This document shows, piece after piece, positions 17,201 to 25,293 of a DNA stretch of 53,903 nt. The stretch lies in NCBI RefSeq assembly GCF_008923365.1, contig NZ_WBMR01000046.1:1-53903 (forward strand), read 5' to 3'. The position numbers and the translations under genes are program-made. The DNA comes from Actinomadura montaniterrae. GTDB lineage: Bacteria > Actinomycetota > Actinomycetes > Streptosporangiales > Streptosporangiaceae. The notes beneath the pieces were generated by a model. That model did no database searches and had not been told where the DNA came from. It worked only from the letters and a program-made list of their open reading frames with translations. How positions within the stretch are numbered: position 1 is the first letter of the stretch; each line of letters opens with the position of its first letter.

Positions 17201-18375
17201 AGCCGCAGCGGCGCCGCCGCGAGGTAGGTGGCGAGCTTGAACGCCGCCGGTGACGACGACGCCCGGAACTGCTTGACGCGCATCTCCGCCGACATCGCCT
17301 CGTCGTCGGCGGGCGGCGCGTCGGCCACCGGACGGCCGGTGAACAGCGCCGCGCCCATGATGTCCCGGCCGCCGTGCGCGACCATGTTCGCCCACGACCG
17401 CAGCCACCGCTCGTTCAGCTCGACGACCGGGATCGGGACGCCGAGCGGGCGGCCGTCCGGCGGCTGGAGCGGTGCTCGGGTCACGGTGAGCCGCTCGTTC
17501 GGCAGCGCAGGTCCGGACGCCCCGAACCGCACCGGCTCGATGGCCGCAGGGGTCCGCCACCAGAGCCGCTGCGGCAGCGGCTGGGCGATCGCGACGGTCC
17601 CCGTCCGGCCCCAGCGGCCGAGCATCGCGGCGGCCCGGCCGTCCCGCCACGCGGCGCCGATGCAGTCGCTGACGACGAGGATGACGCGGCGGCGCGTCGG
17701 GTCGACCAGCTCGTCCGGGTTGCGGTCGGCGCCGACGCCGAACGCGGATCCGGTGCGCAGCGAGAGCCGCTCGCCGCCGGTGTCGAGGTACCAGGTCCGC
17801 AGGTCGCGGAACGCGCCGAGTTGCTGCAGCAGCGCGCGCAGTTCCTCGATGGTCTGCCGCCACACGACCATGGACGGCCCGACGTCCGCGACGAGGGCGA
17901 GGTCGTGCCGGCGGTCCCGGGCCGGGACCATGACGGGCTCGCACACGCCCGTCTCGGCGATCCGCTGCGCGGTCGCGGTCTCGTCGAGGATCTCGCGGGT
18001 CAGCGACGGGACCGTCGCGCGCAGCGGGCGCAGCGCCCGCGCCAGCGGCAATGTCCGGGAGATGGCGGGCATCGCGGGCATCCGGACGGGGAACGACGCG
18101 GCCGGCACCTCCTGCCCCGCCATGTACAGGCCCGCCTCCGCAGGGCGTGGCGGTGGAGGTTCCGGTCCGGGCGGCGCGGACGGCTCGGCCGGACGCGGCG
18201 ACGGCGGCGGATCGGCGGGCCGGCCGTCCGGTCCGGTGGCACCGGCCGGGACGTGATGGGCGGCCGGGCCCTCGTGCGTCCTGAACCAGTCGGCGAGCCA
18301 CAGCGCGTCCGCGATCTCCTCCGCCGTCGGCTGCGGGTCGAGCCCCTGCAGCGCCTCGACGAGCCGGCGGATCAT
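14227..18375 (-). CDS. fxsT: FxsT-type protein: vWA-like, NB-ARC and TPR domains
   Basis: A 1382-residue multidomain protein. Residues about 1-45 form a small helical head, and 46-80 are Pro-rich. Residues about 155-350 are a SAV_2336-type vWA-like domain (HDLALVADVGPS, then VILVVSDCIG); the metal-site motif is DxGxS rather than DxSxS. Residues about 565-900 are an NB-ARC STAND ATPase, with Walker A GMGGEGKS at 595-602, Walker B LLIYDN near 674 and GDLPLAV. From about 985 there are tetratricopeptide repeats such as LGEFRRAHEIDLDAWR. The tail reads ECDIEPTAL, similar to that of the second FxsT. The ATG at 18375 overlaps the MoxR stop (ATGA). In the ternary vWA-MoxR-VMAP systems a vWA protein is usually separate; here it is fused to the FxsT module. 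Confidence 0.88.
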   Translation of the reverse strand: MIRRLVEALQGLDPQPTAEEIADALWLADWFRTHEGPAAHHVPAGATGPDGRPADPPPSPRPAEPSAPPGPEPPPPRPAEAGLYMAGQEVPAASFPVRMPAMPAISRTLPLARALRPLRATVPSLTREILDETATAQRIAETGVCEPVMVPARDRRHDLALVADVGPSMVVWRQTIEELRALLQQLGAFRDLRTWYLDTGGERLSLRTGSAFGVGADRNPDELVDPTRRRVILVVSDCIGAAWRDGRAAAMLGRWGRTGTVAIAQPLPQRLWWRTPAAIEPVRFGASGPALPNERLTVTRAPLQPPDGRPLGVPIPVVELNERWLRSWANMVAHGGRDIMGAALFTGRPVADAPPADDEAMSAEMRVKQFRASSSPAAFKLATYLAAAPLRLPVMRLVQQAMLPSSSSSVLAEVFLSGLLRMVGRPADGGEEEIAYEFHDGVREILLQGMRRREVQQVLRAVWDVVRERIGSSLDFPALLAAVGRGDVRLPPDLPFAQVAAQALAGLGGQYREVARQLATGSVASAPDASGASGDDLVDVIRATGSPEGHAPAPVLRSGLPARNPDFTGRDRLLTAVRAALRDGMAALLPESEFGMGGEGKSNLAVEYAYRHAGDYDLVWWVPAEQTTSARAALALLARQLGMPMSDDIKDTVDGVLRALRDGRPYGRWLLIYDNAQDPDQVVPLTPLSVDAGGSGLGPGRHVLVTSRDRAWERHASVVDVGVFERSESIALLRRRVPRLSEAEADLLSERVGDLPLAVGQAAAWQVVTGGTVEEYLRLFDRRLTEFTAGDRAEELPGPLAAGVSLNLDLLREENPVAGGLLELWAVFDPEPVPCGLLTAGRSADLPADLAALLADEARLRGAMRDISRFSLARFDEEPGSLQVHRLVRAILDDRLGGDGRRRVRARVHGILREATPAEQPEVESTWERRSEITPHVIPSGVFEADDQRIRAVGIDQAKFLYQSGEYEGSRRLAEIALDRWRDRYGPDDDDVLDISRVLANALRGLGDNRAAADLSEDNLARTRRKFGADNLQTLFAANGFGADLRFLGEFRRAHEIDLDAWRRLRRIHGDADTDTRRAASNLAIDLRILGEFQQAYDLDRNVWAGEDQAYRQRFRATHNLARDLHALGRYAEAHRIQAESLDNLRPVLAPGHALVLQAKMSHAGTLRKLGRTEEAHRLATETFAAHVRRFGEDHPNTLASRVCLALATSAIGRPQEALPLIDRALDGYRRVMGDGHPFVQVCAIDRGVVLRRLAEVYAAQETDRAALADLEAGVLGPDHYYALCATVGLANDYYLLGELEAAARLLSGVREKVIACLGERHPHALALELNLARARAAMGEADEVSDPALSALRQALGADHPEVSAAERNEPLECDIEPTAL

Positions 18376-19391
18376 CCCGCGCCGGGCATCTCGATCGGGC
18401 GGAGCACCGCGTCGAGGATCTCGTCCAGCTTGCCGTCCGGCGGCCTGCTGCCCGACGTCGCGAGGTAGACGGCGTTCAGGAGCTGGTCGGTGGCGAGGGC
18501 GCCGTCGGCGCGGCGGGCGAGGAACTTCTCGATGAGCTCCTCGCTGCCCGCCCGGGCCTCCGGGCCGAGATGCGCCTCGATGATCTCGGCGAGCCGGTCC
18601 CGGCCGGGCGGGTCGATCACCAGCCGGACGCACCGGCGCAGGAACGCGGGCGGGAACTCGCGCTCCCCGTTGCTCGTGATGATCACGATCGGGAAGCTGG
18701 TGCACCGCACCTCGCCGTGCTCGACCGGCACGCGCTGGCCGCCGTCCTCGGTCATCACGTGGATCCGCGCCTGCTCCTCGGGCAGCCGCTGCAGCTCCGG
18801 GATCGTGAACCTGCCCTCCTCGAACACGTTGAGCAGGTCGTTCGGCAGGTCGATGTTGCTCTTGTCGAGCTCGTCGATGAGCAGGACGCGGGGCCGGTCG
18901 CCGGGCAGCAGCGCCGTGCCGAGCGGGCCGAGCCGGATGTACCGGCCGATGTCGGGCGGCTCGGCGGTGTCCGCCCGCCCGCCCACGCCGCGCAGGCTCG
19001 TCTCGTGGAGGCGGCCGATCGCGTCATAGTGGTAGAGGCCGGTCTCCAACGTGGTGTTGCTGGTGATCGACCAGTACAGGACCGAGCCGAGACCGAGCTC
19101 ATAAGCGACGTTGTAGGCGAGCGTCGACTTCCCCGACCCGGGCTTGCCCGTCACCAGCAGCGGCCGCCGCAGCAGGACCGCCGCGTTCACCTTGTCGACC
19201 ACCGACTCGTCAGGCCGGTACGACACGGCCTGCTGCTCCCGCCGCCCGCGCCCCTGCACCGCCTCCTCCGGACTGAACCGGCGCCACGGCGGCGGCGGAG
19301 GCAGCCGCCGGACGCGCTCGTGCGGCAGGCCGTCACCGCGGTAGATGCGCCAGTCCCCGATCGGGTCGCTGGATTCCGGTTCTGTCGTCAT
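18372..19391 (-). CDS. MoxR-family AAA+ ATPase
   Basis: A 339-residue AAA+ protein. After a roughly 60-residue charged N-terminal part it has Walker A GKPGSGKST near residue 80 and Walker B VLLIDELDKSN near 170. Then come sensor-like IVIITSNGEREFP and an arginine-finger region, FLRRCVRLVIDPP. MoxR ATPases act as chaperones that remodel vWA-domain partners. This gene lies between the VMAP gene (15 bases upstream) and the vWA/NB-ARC/TPR gene (ATGA overlap downstream), so the three are co-translated as a vWA-MoxR-VMAP set. A GGAAGG ribosome site stands five bases before the ATG. In the published analysis of these systems, a signal through EAD and VMAP is passed by MoxR to release or activate the effector; the same scheme is inferred here. 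Confidence 0.9.
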   Translation of the reverse strand: MTTEPESSDPIGDWRIYRGDGLPHERVRRLPPPPPWRRFSPEEAVQGRGRREQQAVSYRPDESVVDKVNAAVLLRRPLLVTGKPGSGKSTLAYNVAYELGLGSVLYWSITSNTTLETGLYHYDAIGRLHETSLRGVGGRADTAEPPDIGRYIRLGPLGTALLPGDRPRVLLIDELDKSNIDLPNDLLNVFEEGRFTIPELQRLPEEQARIHVMTEDGGQRVPVEHGEVRCTSFPIVIITSNGEREFPPAFLRRCVRLVIDPPGRDRLAEIIEAHLGPEARAGSEELIEKFLARRADGALATDQLLNAVYLATSGSRPPDGKLDEILDAVLRPIEMPGAG

Positions 19392-19406
19392 GGCGGCCTT
19401 CCGGTG

Positions 19407-20879
19407 CTATGCGGGGGGTCGGAGCCGGACGTACGGCTCGGGAATGCGGTCGGCGTCGTCGAACACCAGCGTCAGGTGGAGCCCGAGGTGGTCCGTCCCG
19501 GCCTCCTCGGCGCCGGCGGACAGCGCCTGCCGGCGCAGGTCCATCGTCCGCCGGGGCAGCCTCATCAGATCGGCGGCGAGCAGGTCCTTGACCTCCCGCG
19601 CGAACCGGGCGGGGTCGCGGCCGTCCCGGCACCAGGCGATCACCGGGGTCCCGGACAGCAGCCCGACCCAGTGCTCGTCCGGCTCGTCGGCCGCCGCCCA
19701 CGGCGGGAACGCCAGCGCGAGGACGGCCGGGGCCTCCGACAGCTTGGAGAACAGCTCCTCCTGGTCGTACTCGCCGCGCCGCGTGACCAGGCAGACGGGC
19801 GCGTCGGCGGGGCTGCCGCGCAGCACCGACCACTTGTGCCGCCAGTCGTGGTGGACGGCGGCCAGCCGCATCCGGTCGAGGCTGCGCACCACCACCGGGT
19901 ACTTGATCCCGATGCGGTGCTCGAACCCCGCGATCTTGATCTTGGAGTCCTCGACGGGGTGGTCGAGCAGCCGGCGCGGCAGCACGAACTCGACGGTGAG
20001 GTCGGGGGTGGGCCGGTCGAGCACCGAGGTCTCCGCGGTGAGCAGCCGCTCCAGCAGCTCGGGGATCCGGCTGAGCGGCAGCGCCTCGTCGCTGCACTGC
20101 AGGGTGCTGCCGGGTTCGCGGTCGACCTGCAGCCACGCGGTGACCAGGTACCGGTCCGGCTCCAGCGCGTCGGGCGTGCACGCGATGATCAGGTACGTCT
20201 CGGACGGCTCGGGCCGCGCCCGCGCTTCGACCTCGGCGTTCTGCCGCTGGTAGAGCGCGTCGTCCACACCGTGGACCACCGCCTGCCGGCGCACCCAGTC
20301 CCGGATGGCGGGCGCCGCGGGCGGCGCGGCGGACCGGGCCAGGTCGTCGGCGAAGACCAGCAGCGGCGGCACCCCGTCGGGCCCGGCGGGGATCTCCTCG
20401 AGCAGCGCGACGACATCGTGGAGGTCGCGCATCTCCCGGTCCAGCAGCGGCCAGGCGGGCCCGACGGCCCGCCGGTACAGCACCGGGAAGCGGCCGAGAT
20501 GGGTAAGCCCCGTGTCGAACCGCTCCAGGGAGGTCATCAGCTGGTGCAGCTCCCGCCGCGCCTCCTGCCCGAGCCACGGTTCGGGGATCAGCTCGCGGAC
20601 GAGGTCGCGCAGCGCCGCGACCGAAAGGCTGTTCTTGTAGAACCGCTCCAGGTTCCGCACCAGCGCCTGCGCGGCCCCCGGATAGTTCAGCAGGACGTCG
20701 ACCAGCGCCCACACGTCGAGCCGGTCCTGGTCGTGGTGCTCGAACGGGAGCCGGTGCCCGAGATCGCGCTCCAGGGCCGCCAGAAGCACCTCGCGCGCCC
20801 GCCTGGCCCTCATCCCGTCGATCCGCAGGATCGCCTCGACGAGCCGATGCTGATCATCGACGTGCAGCGACGTGATCAA
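19407..20879 (-). CDS. EAD2-VMAP protein (vWA-MoxR-associated)
   Basis: About 490 residues. The first about 90 residues form effector-associated domain 2, beginning HRLVEAILRIDGM and containing LLNYPGAAQALVRNLERFY. They align with the C-terminus of the cyclase-like protein at 11348. The rest fits the VMAP middle and C-terminal domains, ending PEPYVRLRPPA. The sequence includes YLVTAWLQVD, VEFVLPRRLLDHPVEDSKI and GTPVIAWCRDGRDP, all typical of VMAP-C. I chose the TTG at 20879 because a GGAGG lies nine bases before it and the EAD2 fold begins there; a GTG at 20921 is the main alternative. It is the first gene of the VMAP-MoxR-FxsT operon, and its upstream region holds the 14-bp operator shared with the second Fxs locus. 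Likely role: adaptor that couples a sensed signal to MoxR. Confidence 0.83.
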   Translation of the reverse strand: MITSLHVDDQHRLVEAILRIDGMRARRAREVLLAALERDLGHRLPFEHHDQDRLDVWALVDVLLNYPGAAQALVRNLERFYKNSLSVAALRDLVRELIPEPWLGQEARRELHQLMTSLERFDTGLTHLGRFPVLYRRAVGPAWPLLDREMRDLHDVVALLEEIPAGPDGVPPLLVFADDLARSAAPPAAPAIRDWVRRQAVVHGVDDALYQRQNAEVEARARPEPSETYLIIACTPDALEPDRYLVTAWLQVDREPGSTLQCSDEALPLSRIPELLERLLTAETSVLDRPTPDLTVEFVLPRRLLDHPVEDSKIKIAGFEHRIGIKYPVVVRSLDRMRLAAVHHDWRHKWSVLRGSPADAPVCLVTRRGEYDQEELFSKLSEAPAVLALAFPPWAAADEPDEHWVGLLSGTPVIAWCRDGRDPARFAREVKDLLAADLMRLPRRTMDLRRQALSAGAEEAGTDHLGLHLTLVFDDADRIPEPYVRLRPPA

Positions 20880-20997
20880 AGCCCCGTGCCTCCGCCCCAG
20901 GCCCCGCACGCGGCGGATCACCCCGCCTGGCCGGCCATCCGTGTGCGCCCGAGAATCAACCGACACACTATGACGGAACCAGGCCACCGGAAACCGC

Positions 20998-21011
20998 GTC
21001 ACCTGACACAG
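20998..21011. promoter_or_regulatory. Shared operator-like sequence, copy 1
   Basis: GTCACCTGACACAG lies about 120 bases upstream of the VMAP gene. The same 14 bases occur at 25297-25310 before the second Fxs locus, and matching continues as nCnGG on the 3' side. The core GTCA-CC-TGAC is a palindrome; here the outer left arm is less complete (CGCGTCA against TGACACA). No other exact copy was seen in the window. Confidence 0.5.
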
Positions 21012-21058
21012 TCCGGCCAACAATCGTCAGGCGGCGAGACTCTGCGGTCACCGGCGGA

Positions 21059-22630
21059 TCAACGGCCCCCGGCCCCTACCGCGCCGACGTCCTCGCGCTG
21101 GTGAATCTGCACCGAACTCCCATGCCAGGATTCCATCTCGGTGACGGGAGTGCGCTCCCGGCCGTCGGACCTCTCCGTGCCGATCCAGGTGACGGACGCT
21201 CTCCAAATCCGGGCCGTTCCCTTTCCGACCCGCCTGGCGGAGCCGGCGAAGGAGACGACCACGAGCCCGGCCCAGGCGGCGGTGAACCCGAGGACGCGCA
21301 GGAATTCCCCCAGGAGCACCACGAGCCCGTCGCAGACCTCCTTGAAATAGAGCACGATCAGTACGGCCGCGACGCCGGCGAACACCGTGCGGATCACGAA
21401 TGCGGTTCCGTTGATTCCGACCGAGTCGATGATCCAGCCGCCGCTGAGCGCCCCCAGCGCCACCGCGCCCACGCTCAGGAAACGCGTGATGCCGGTGATG
21501 CGTCCCAGTTCTTTGGGAAAGGCCTTCGCCTGGTGCGCCCTGAGCGCGACATTGATGTACGCGCCGATCACGCTGCACACCCCCCATGCGCCCAGCCCGA
21601 CGACGGGATTCCGGTGGGCGGTCGCCACCCACACCAGGGGCACCCAGAAAATCGCGCAGAGCACCACCGACGTGCCGGGACTGGTCAGGCGGAGAAGCCA
21701 TGAGGAACCGATCGCGCCGAGAAGGCCTCCCAATCCCGAGCAGGAGAGCAGCACACCGACCACATAGGTCGGCAGGCCCTCCTGCTGGGCCAGCAGGATC
21801 TGCAACAGCACGATCACCTGGAAGGAGAAGTTCGCCAGGACGCAGACGCCGAGCACCGCACGCGAGAACGAGTCCCGCACGAGCAGGGCGAGCGCCGGGC
21901 GCAGCGCGCGATCGGTCCCCTCGGCGGCCACGGCATCGGGCGGCCCCGCCCGCTCGCCGGCCGGCGCGCCGTCCGGTTCCGCTCCGGCTCCCGTGCGGCT
22001 GAGGAGCCGCTTCCTGACCAGCAAGGTCATGAAAGGAAAGAAAGAGGTGCACGCGTCCACGACCCAGGGCATCACCGGGTTTATGGACAGGAGCATGCCG
22101 CCCAAAGGACGGCCGAGGAACATCGACGCGTTGAGTTTCGCTTCGTTGCTGCCGATCGCCGCATTCAACGAATTCTCGGCGACCAGATCCGGCACCGCGG
22201 CGATTTCCGCGATCTCGTAGAAGACGGCACATGAACCGTCGATGAACGCGGCCGCGATCAGAAAGTAAACAGGATCATCGGCGAACAGCAGGCAGAAACA
22301 GGTGGCCAAGGCCGAGAAGATGCGCACCAGCTGGCTCGCCAGCATCACTTTGCGGCGGTCGATCCGGTCGACCACCACTCCGGCGACCACATGGAACAGC
22401 AGCCCCGGGGCGACACTGGCCGCGGTGACGCATCCGGCGGCGATCGGTGACCTGGTCAAAAGGAGCGCGAGCAGCGGCCCCGCGGCGGCCACGCCCATCG
22501 AACCGAGCTGCGACACCGCCGACGCCGTGGACAGAATGGCGAAGTCGCCGAACCGGCGTCCGCCGCCGGAAGGGGTTCCGCGTTCCGGCGCGCCGGCTTC
22601 GGCCTCGGCACCGGATGGAACGGTGGTCAC
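21059..22630 (-). CDS. MFS transporter
   Basis: 523 residues with about twelve hydrophobic segments, of the MFS_3/enterobactin-exporter-like type. Loop 2-3 carries the family motif in DRIDRRKVMLASQLVR. A long hydrophilic loop in the middle (EPDGAPAGERAGPPDAVAAEG) separates the two six-helix halves, and a charged cytosolic tail of about 70 residues follows the last helix. The GTG at 22630 was chosen over an upstream TTG at 22687 because GGAGGTCAGGGAGG stands just before it. It lies between the VMAP operon and the STAND gene, with its own AT-rich promoter region. A natural guess is that it exports the modified peptide or a toxic metabolite of the island, but the substrate cannot be read from the sequence. 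There is no lipoprotein or periplasmic partner nearby. Confidence 0.88.
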   Translation of the reverse strand: MTTVPSGAEAEAGAPERGTPSGGGRRFGDFAILSTASAVSQLGSMGVAAAGPLLALLLTRSPIAAGCVTAASVAPGLLFHVVAGVVVDRIDRRKVMLASQLVRIFSALATCFCLLFADDPVYFLIAAAFIDGSCAVFYEIAEIAAVPDLVAENSLNAAIGSNEAKLNASMFLGRPLGGMLLSINPVMPWVVDACTSFFPFMTLLVRKRLLSRTGAGAEPDGAPAGERAGPPDAVAAEGTDRALRPALALLVRDSFSRAVLGVCVLANFSFQVIVLLQILLAQQEGLPTYVVGVLLSCSGLGGLLGAIGSSWLLRLTSPGTSVVLCAIFWVPLVWVATAHRNPVVGLGAWGVCSVIGAYINVALRAHQAKAFPKELGRITGITRFLSVGAVALGALSGGWIIDSVGINGTAFVIRTVFAGVAAVLIVLYFKEVCDGLVVLLGEFLRVLGFTAAWAGLVVVSFAGSARRVGKGTARIWRASVTWIGTERSDGRERTPVTEMESWHGSSVQIHQREDVGAVGAGGR

Positions 22631-23031
22631 CGATTGCCCTCCCTGACCTCCACGGCAATCGGCATCCGACGGTGTACTAATAGACAACGAGTATCAACCC
22701 GGATAAAAAGCCGCAAACCAGACAGACGTGAGCATTAACTACCCGAAGGCTATCAAAGAAATTACATGAGCACTCCAAGGCCACTTAAAGTCCTGTCCAC
22801 ATCCACTACCACGACAAACAGGTATGTAGTGGCATTCAGGTAACGACAATGCCGCACTTTCATCGCGGCAAGTGATCACTTTGCTCCAGAACGCGATCAC
22901 CCGCGCGAACGGAGCCTGACCACCGCGTCACCCGCCGGCCGGCGAGCCGGACCGCCACCCGCCTCATACCGCCCCGGTTCCTCGACGAAGGCCTCGTAAA
23001 CCTCACACGGCACGGCCGTGCGGCGCGATGG
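22631..23031. other. AT-rich intergenic region with palindromes
   Basis: About 400 bases without a plausible gene. From 22680 to 22890 the A+T content is far higher than in the surrounding DNA. It holds CCACTAC/GTAGTGG arms around 22805-22834, the 12-bp perfect palindrome AAGTGATCACTT at 22870-22881 and a GCACGGCCGTGC palindrome at 23010-23021, just after the STAND gene stop. It must carry the promoter of the MFS gene, and the composition fits recently acquired DNA. Confidence 0.5.
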
Positions 23032-24687
23032 TCATGCCGTCCCGGTCATGGCGCGCTTGGCGATGAGGGCCTCGCGATTGCGGCTGTCGTGGCCGAGGAC
23101 GTCCTCGAACACCGCGCGGGCGGCACGCGTCCGCCCGGACCGCCAGAGGGCCTGCCCGAGCGCCGTCTGGATCGACAGTTCGTGCGGTAGTCGGCTCGCC
23201 GCGGCCTGGAGCTGCCGCACGGCCTCACCGGCGTCGCTCGCCAGAAGGATCCGGCCGACCGCGGCCAGGAGCCAGCCGACCGCGGCGTTGTCCGGAACGG
23301 CCTCGCAGATCGTGGCGGCCTCTTTGTAGCGCGCTATCGCCGTCGGAGGGTCCCCATGCTCGTAAGCGATGTCGCCGAGGAAGGTGGTCGCAGCGGCGAG
23401 GACCTTCATGTCGCCTTCGCCGCAGGCGCGGACGGCCGCCTCCGCGTGCCGCCGCGCGAGTTCCGGATCGCCGTCGAGAAGCGCCAGCCGCGCCTGGCGC
23501 AGCCGTATCGAGGGCCCGGGCCGCCTGATGGGGACCGCCCCGCCGTCGAGTTTCCCGATCGGCTCGATAAGCCGGGGATGCTGCAGTTCGAAGCACCGGT
23601 CCTTGTCACGGAGGCGCGCTCGGATGAGGTGACTGTCCTGCACCGCGTCGACGACCGCCTTGGGGACGTCCTCGTACAGCCGCGACTCGGAAACTCCCGC
23701 GCGCCCCCACGGCCCGACGAACACGCCGCGGAACCAGGACAGGACGTTCGCCGCCCGAAGACTCTGGTCAGCGGCGATCGTGACCAGGCTGTGCGCGCAG
23801 TACTCCCCGAGGACCCGGTTGACCTCGCCGCGCAGCCGCTCCGCTGAGATCTCGGTATCCGCGGGCAGGTCCTCCCAGAGGCGGGCGCAGACGAGCCGGA
23901 GCAGCGCGGGCTCGACCCGCGAGGTGGTCTGCACACCGCCCGCCATGCGGACCGTCCGCAACTCCCGTACCAGCGCATCGGCAAGATCTCCGCTACTCCG
24001 GCCGGCCGTGCGCAACAGCACGTCCGCCGCTTCGCGCGCCGCCTCGGGCGTCAGCGGCTCCAGGGAGCACGTCGCCGGCGACTCCTGCCCCAGCCGGCCG
24101 GCGAGTTCGAGCGCCTCGTCGACCGCGTCGTCGCGGACGACCAGGAGCAGGTGCAGGTCCGGCTCCTCCTTCATGGCCGCCGTCAGGTCGTCGAGGAGCT
24201 CGCGGCGGTCCCGCTCATGCCGGGGCGAGGGCCGCAGCAGCCCTTCCACCCCGTCGATGGCGGCGAGCGCGGGAAGCCGGCTGCCGAACCGGTCCACCCG
24301 GCGGTGCTTGCGGAGGAACGTCCCGATCGGCAGTTCAGAGATCTGCACCGGTGACGCCCGCTCGTACCACGACGCGAGTACGGCGAGCCGGAAATGGTTG
24401 TACTCCGGCAGCGCCGCCACCGGGAACGCCGGCCGGTACGCGATGTGCGCGACGGGCAGCACGTTCGCGCCCTGCTCCCGCAGCTCCGGCAGGACGCCCG
24501 CGCGCAACAGGGAGGTCTTGCCGACGCCGGCGGCGCCGTGGAGCACGGTGAGCCGGTTCTCCGCCCACTTCTCCCGGACCTCGCGCGCCTCCGGCTCCCT
24601 ACCGCGGAAGACCTCCCGATCCCGCTCATCGAACGCGCGAGGGCCGGCATTGGCATGCGGTCCGTGCGGATGAGAAGGCGCGATCAT
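23032..24687 (-). CDS. STAND NTPase with TPR-like C-terminus (nSTAND1 type)
   Basis: 551 residues. After a short tail, [21 protein letters not shown] and then [24 protein letters not shown] (Walker A GAAGVGKT at 51-58) is the typical opening of novel STAND NTPase 1. [10 protein letters not shown] serves as the Walker B/sensor strand. The middle contains winged-helix-like material ([14 protein letters not shown] and [14 protein letters not shown]). The last about 150 residues are TPR-like ([21 protein letters not shown] and [24 protein letters not shown]). nSTAND1 proteins are sensors or switches in bacterial conflict systems, usually joined to an effector; no effector domain is visible here. 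It lies 175 bases downstream of the second precursor on the same strand and may be transcribed with it. The ATG at 24687 has a GGGGACGG site. Confidence 0.82.
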   Translation of the reverse strand: MIAPSHPHGPHANAGPRAFDERDREVFRGREPEAREVREKWAENRLTVLHGAAGVGKTSLLRAGVLPELREQGANVLPVAHIAYRPAFPVAALPEYNHFRLAVLASWYERASPVQISELPIGTFLRKHRRVDRFGSRLPALAAIDGVEGLLRPSPRHERDRRELLDDLTAAMKEEPDLHLLLVVRDDAVDEALELAGRLGQESPATCSLEPLTPEAAREAADVLLRTAGRSSGDLADALVRELRTVRMAGGVQTTSRVEPALLRLVCARLWEDLPADTEISAERLRGEVNRVLGEYCAHSLVTIAADQSLRAANVLSWFRGVFVGPWGRAGVSESRLYEDVPKAVVDAVQDSHLIRARLRDKDRCFELQHPRLIEPIGKLDGGAVPIRRPGPSIRLRQARLALLDGDPELARRHAEAAVRACGEGDMKVLAAATTFLGDIAYEHGDPPTAIARYKEAATICEAVPDNAAVGWLLAAVGRILLASDAGEAVRQLQAAASRLPHELSIQTALGQALWRSGRTRAARAVFEDVLGHDSRNREALIAKRAMTGTA

Positions 24688-24862
24688 CGTTCCGTCCCCA
24701 GGAGCGGATATCCGCTGGAGAGCTGCGGCGACATCGGATTCAAGATGCCCAGGTCTGCCGAGAATAACGCACCGCCGTTCCGCCCGGCGCCGAATGCGGT
24801 GAACGCCCTCTCCCCATCACCGTTCCGATCGGCCGGGACGGTCTTCGGCCGCGGTCACCGGC

Positions 24863-25117
24863 TCAAACGCCGCGCAGGGCGCTCCGCTCGACACTGAAGT
24901 CCGCCTCGCGGATGAACACCTTGTTGTCGAAGGTGAGCCCGTTGCCGTGGCCGCCTTCGGCGTTCGAGAGCCTCATGAGGAGCCTGTTGTCGAATCCGCG
25001 GCCGGCGGGGTTCGGCAGGGATGCCTCCGCCAGTGCCCGCTTGAGGCCGGGTGGGATGGAAACGGCCTGGTCGGCGGCCGGAAGCTCGTTCAGAGGGCGG
25101 AAGGGGGATTCCGTCAT
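24863..25117 (-). CDS. Putative cyclophane RiPP precursor with two FDN motifs
   Basis: An 84-residue peptide. The ATG at 25117 follows GAAGGAG at good spacing; the frame extends 13 codons further but those lie across the ribosome site. The leader (residues 1 to about 38) includes FRPLNELPAADQA and a helix, GLKRALAEASLPNP. The C-terminal half has FDN twice, at 42-44 (RGFDNRLLMRL) and 63-65 (LTFDNKVFIRE), about 21 residues apart, each followed by a basic and hydrophobic segment. This looks like a two-core precursor for FxsB-type cyclophane formation. It ends ALRGV, not FxSxx. It stands divergent from the second NB-ARC/TPR gene, and the nearest same-strand maturase is the FxsB at 27971. Substrate pairing with either FxsB is unproved. 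Confidence 0.65.
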   Translation of the reverse strand: MTESPFRPLNELPAADQAVSIPPGLKRALAEASLPNPAGRGFDNRLLMRLSNAEGGHGNGLTFDNKVFIREADFSVERSALRGV

Positions 25118-25293
25118 GTGTGTGTCTCCTTCAACGTCGACACCGCAGAGCCGCATCCACGCCGCCGCACGACGGCACGGCTATCCCGGCCATGGTCTCA
25201 GAAAGCCGCCCGCAAAGCCATAGGACGGAACGGCGCCGCCATCCGGACCGAACACAATCGAGATGAAGACGTCCGAAATCCGTTCCTGATCCG

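Noticed and set aside
22836..22844. Possible third copy of the shared operator upstream of the MFS gene (GTTACCTGA on the minus strand)
   Set aside because: Only eight of nine core bases agree and the TGACACAG half is missing; such a match is expected by chance.
12593..25117. Canonical FxSxx-COOH precursor
   Set aside because: Both short peptides beside the Fxs genes were checked; they end PGTNG and ALRGV, so the canonical C-terminus is absent and the FDN motif was used instead.
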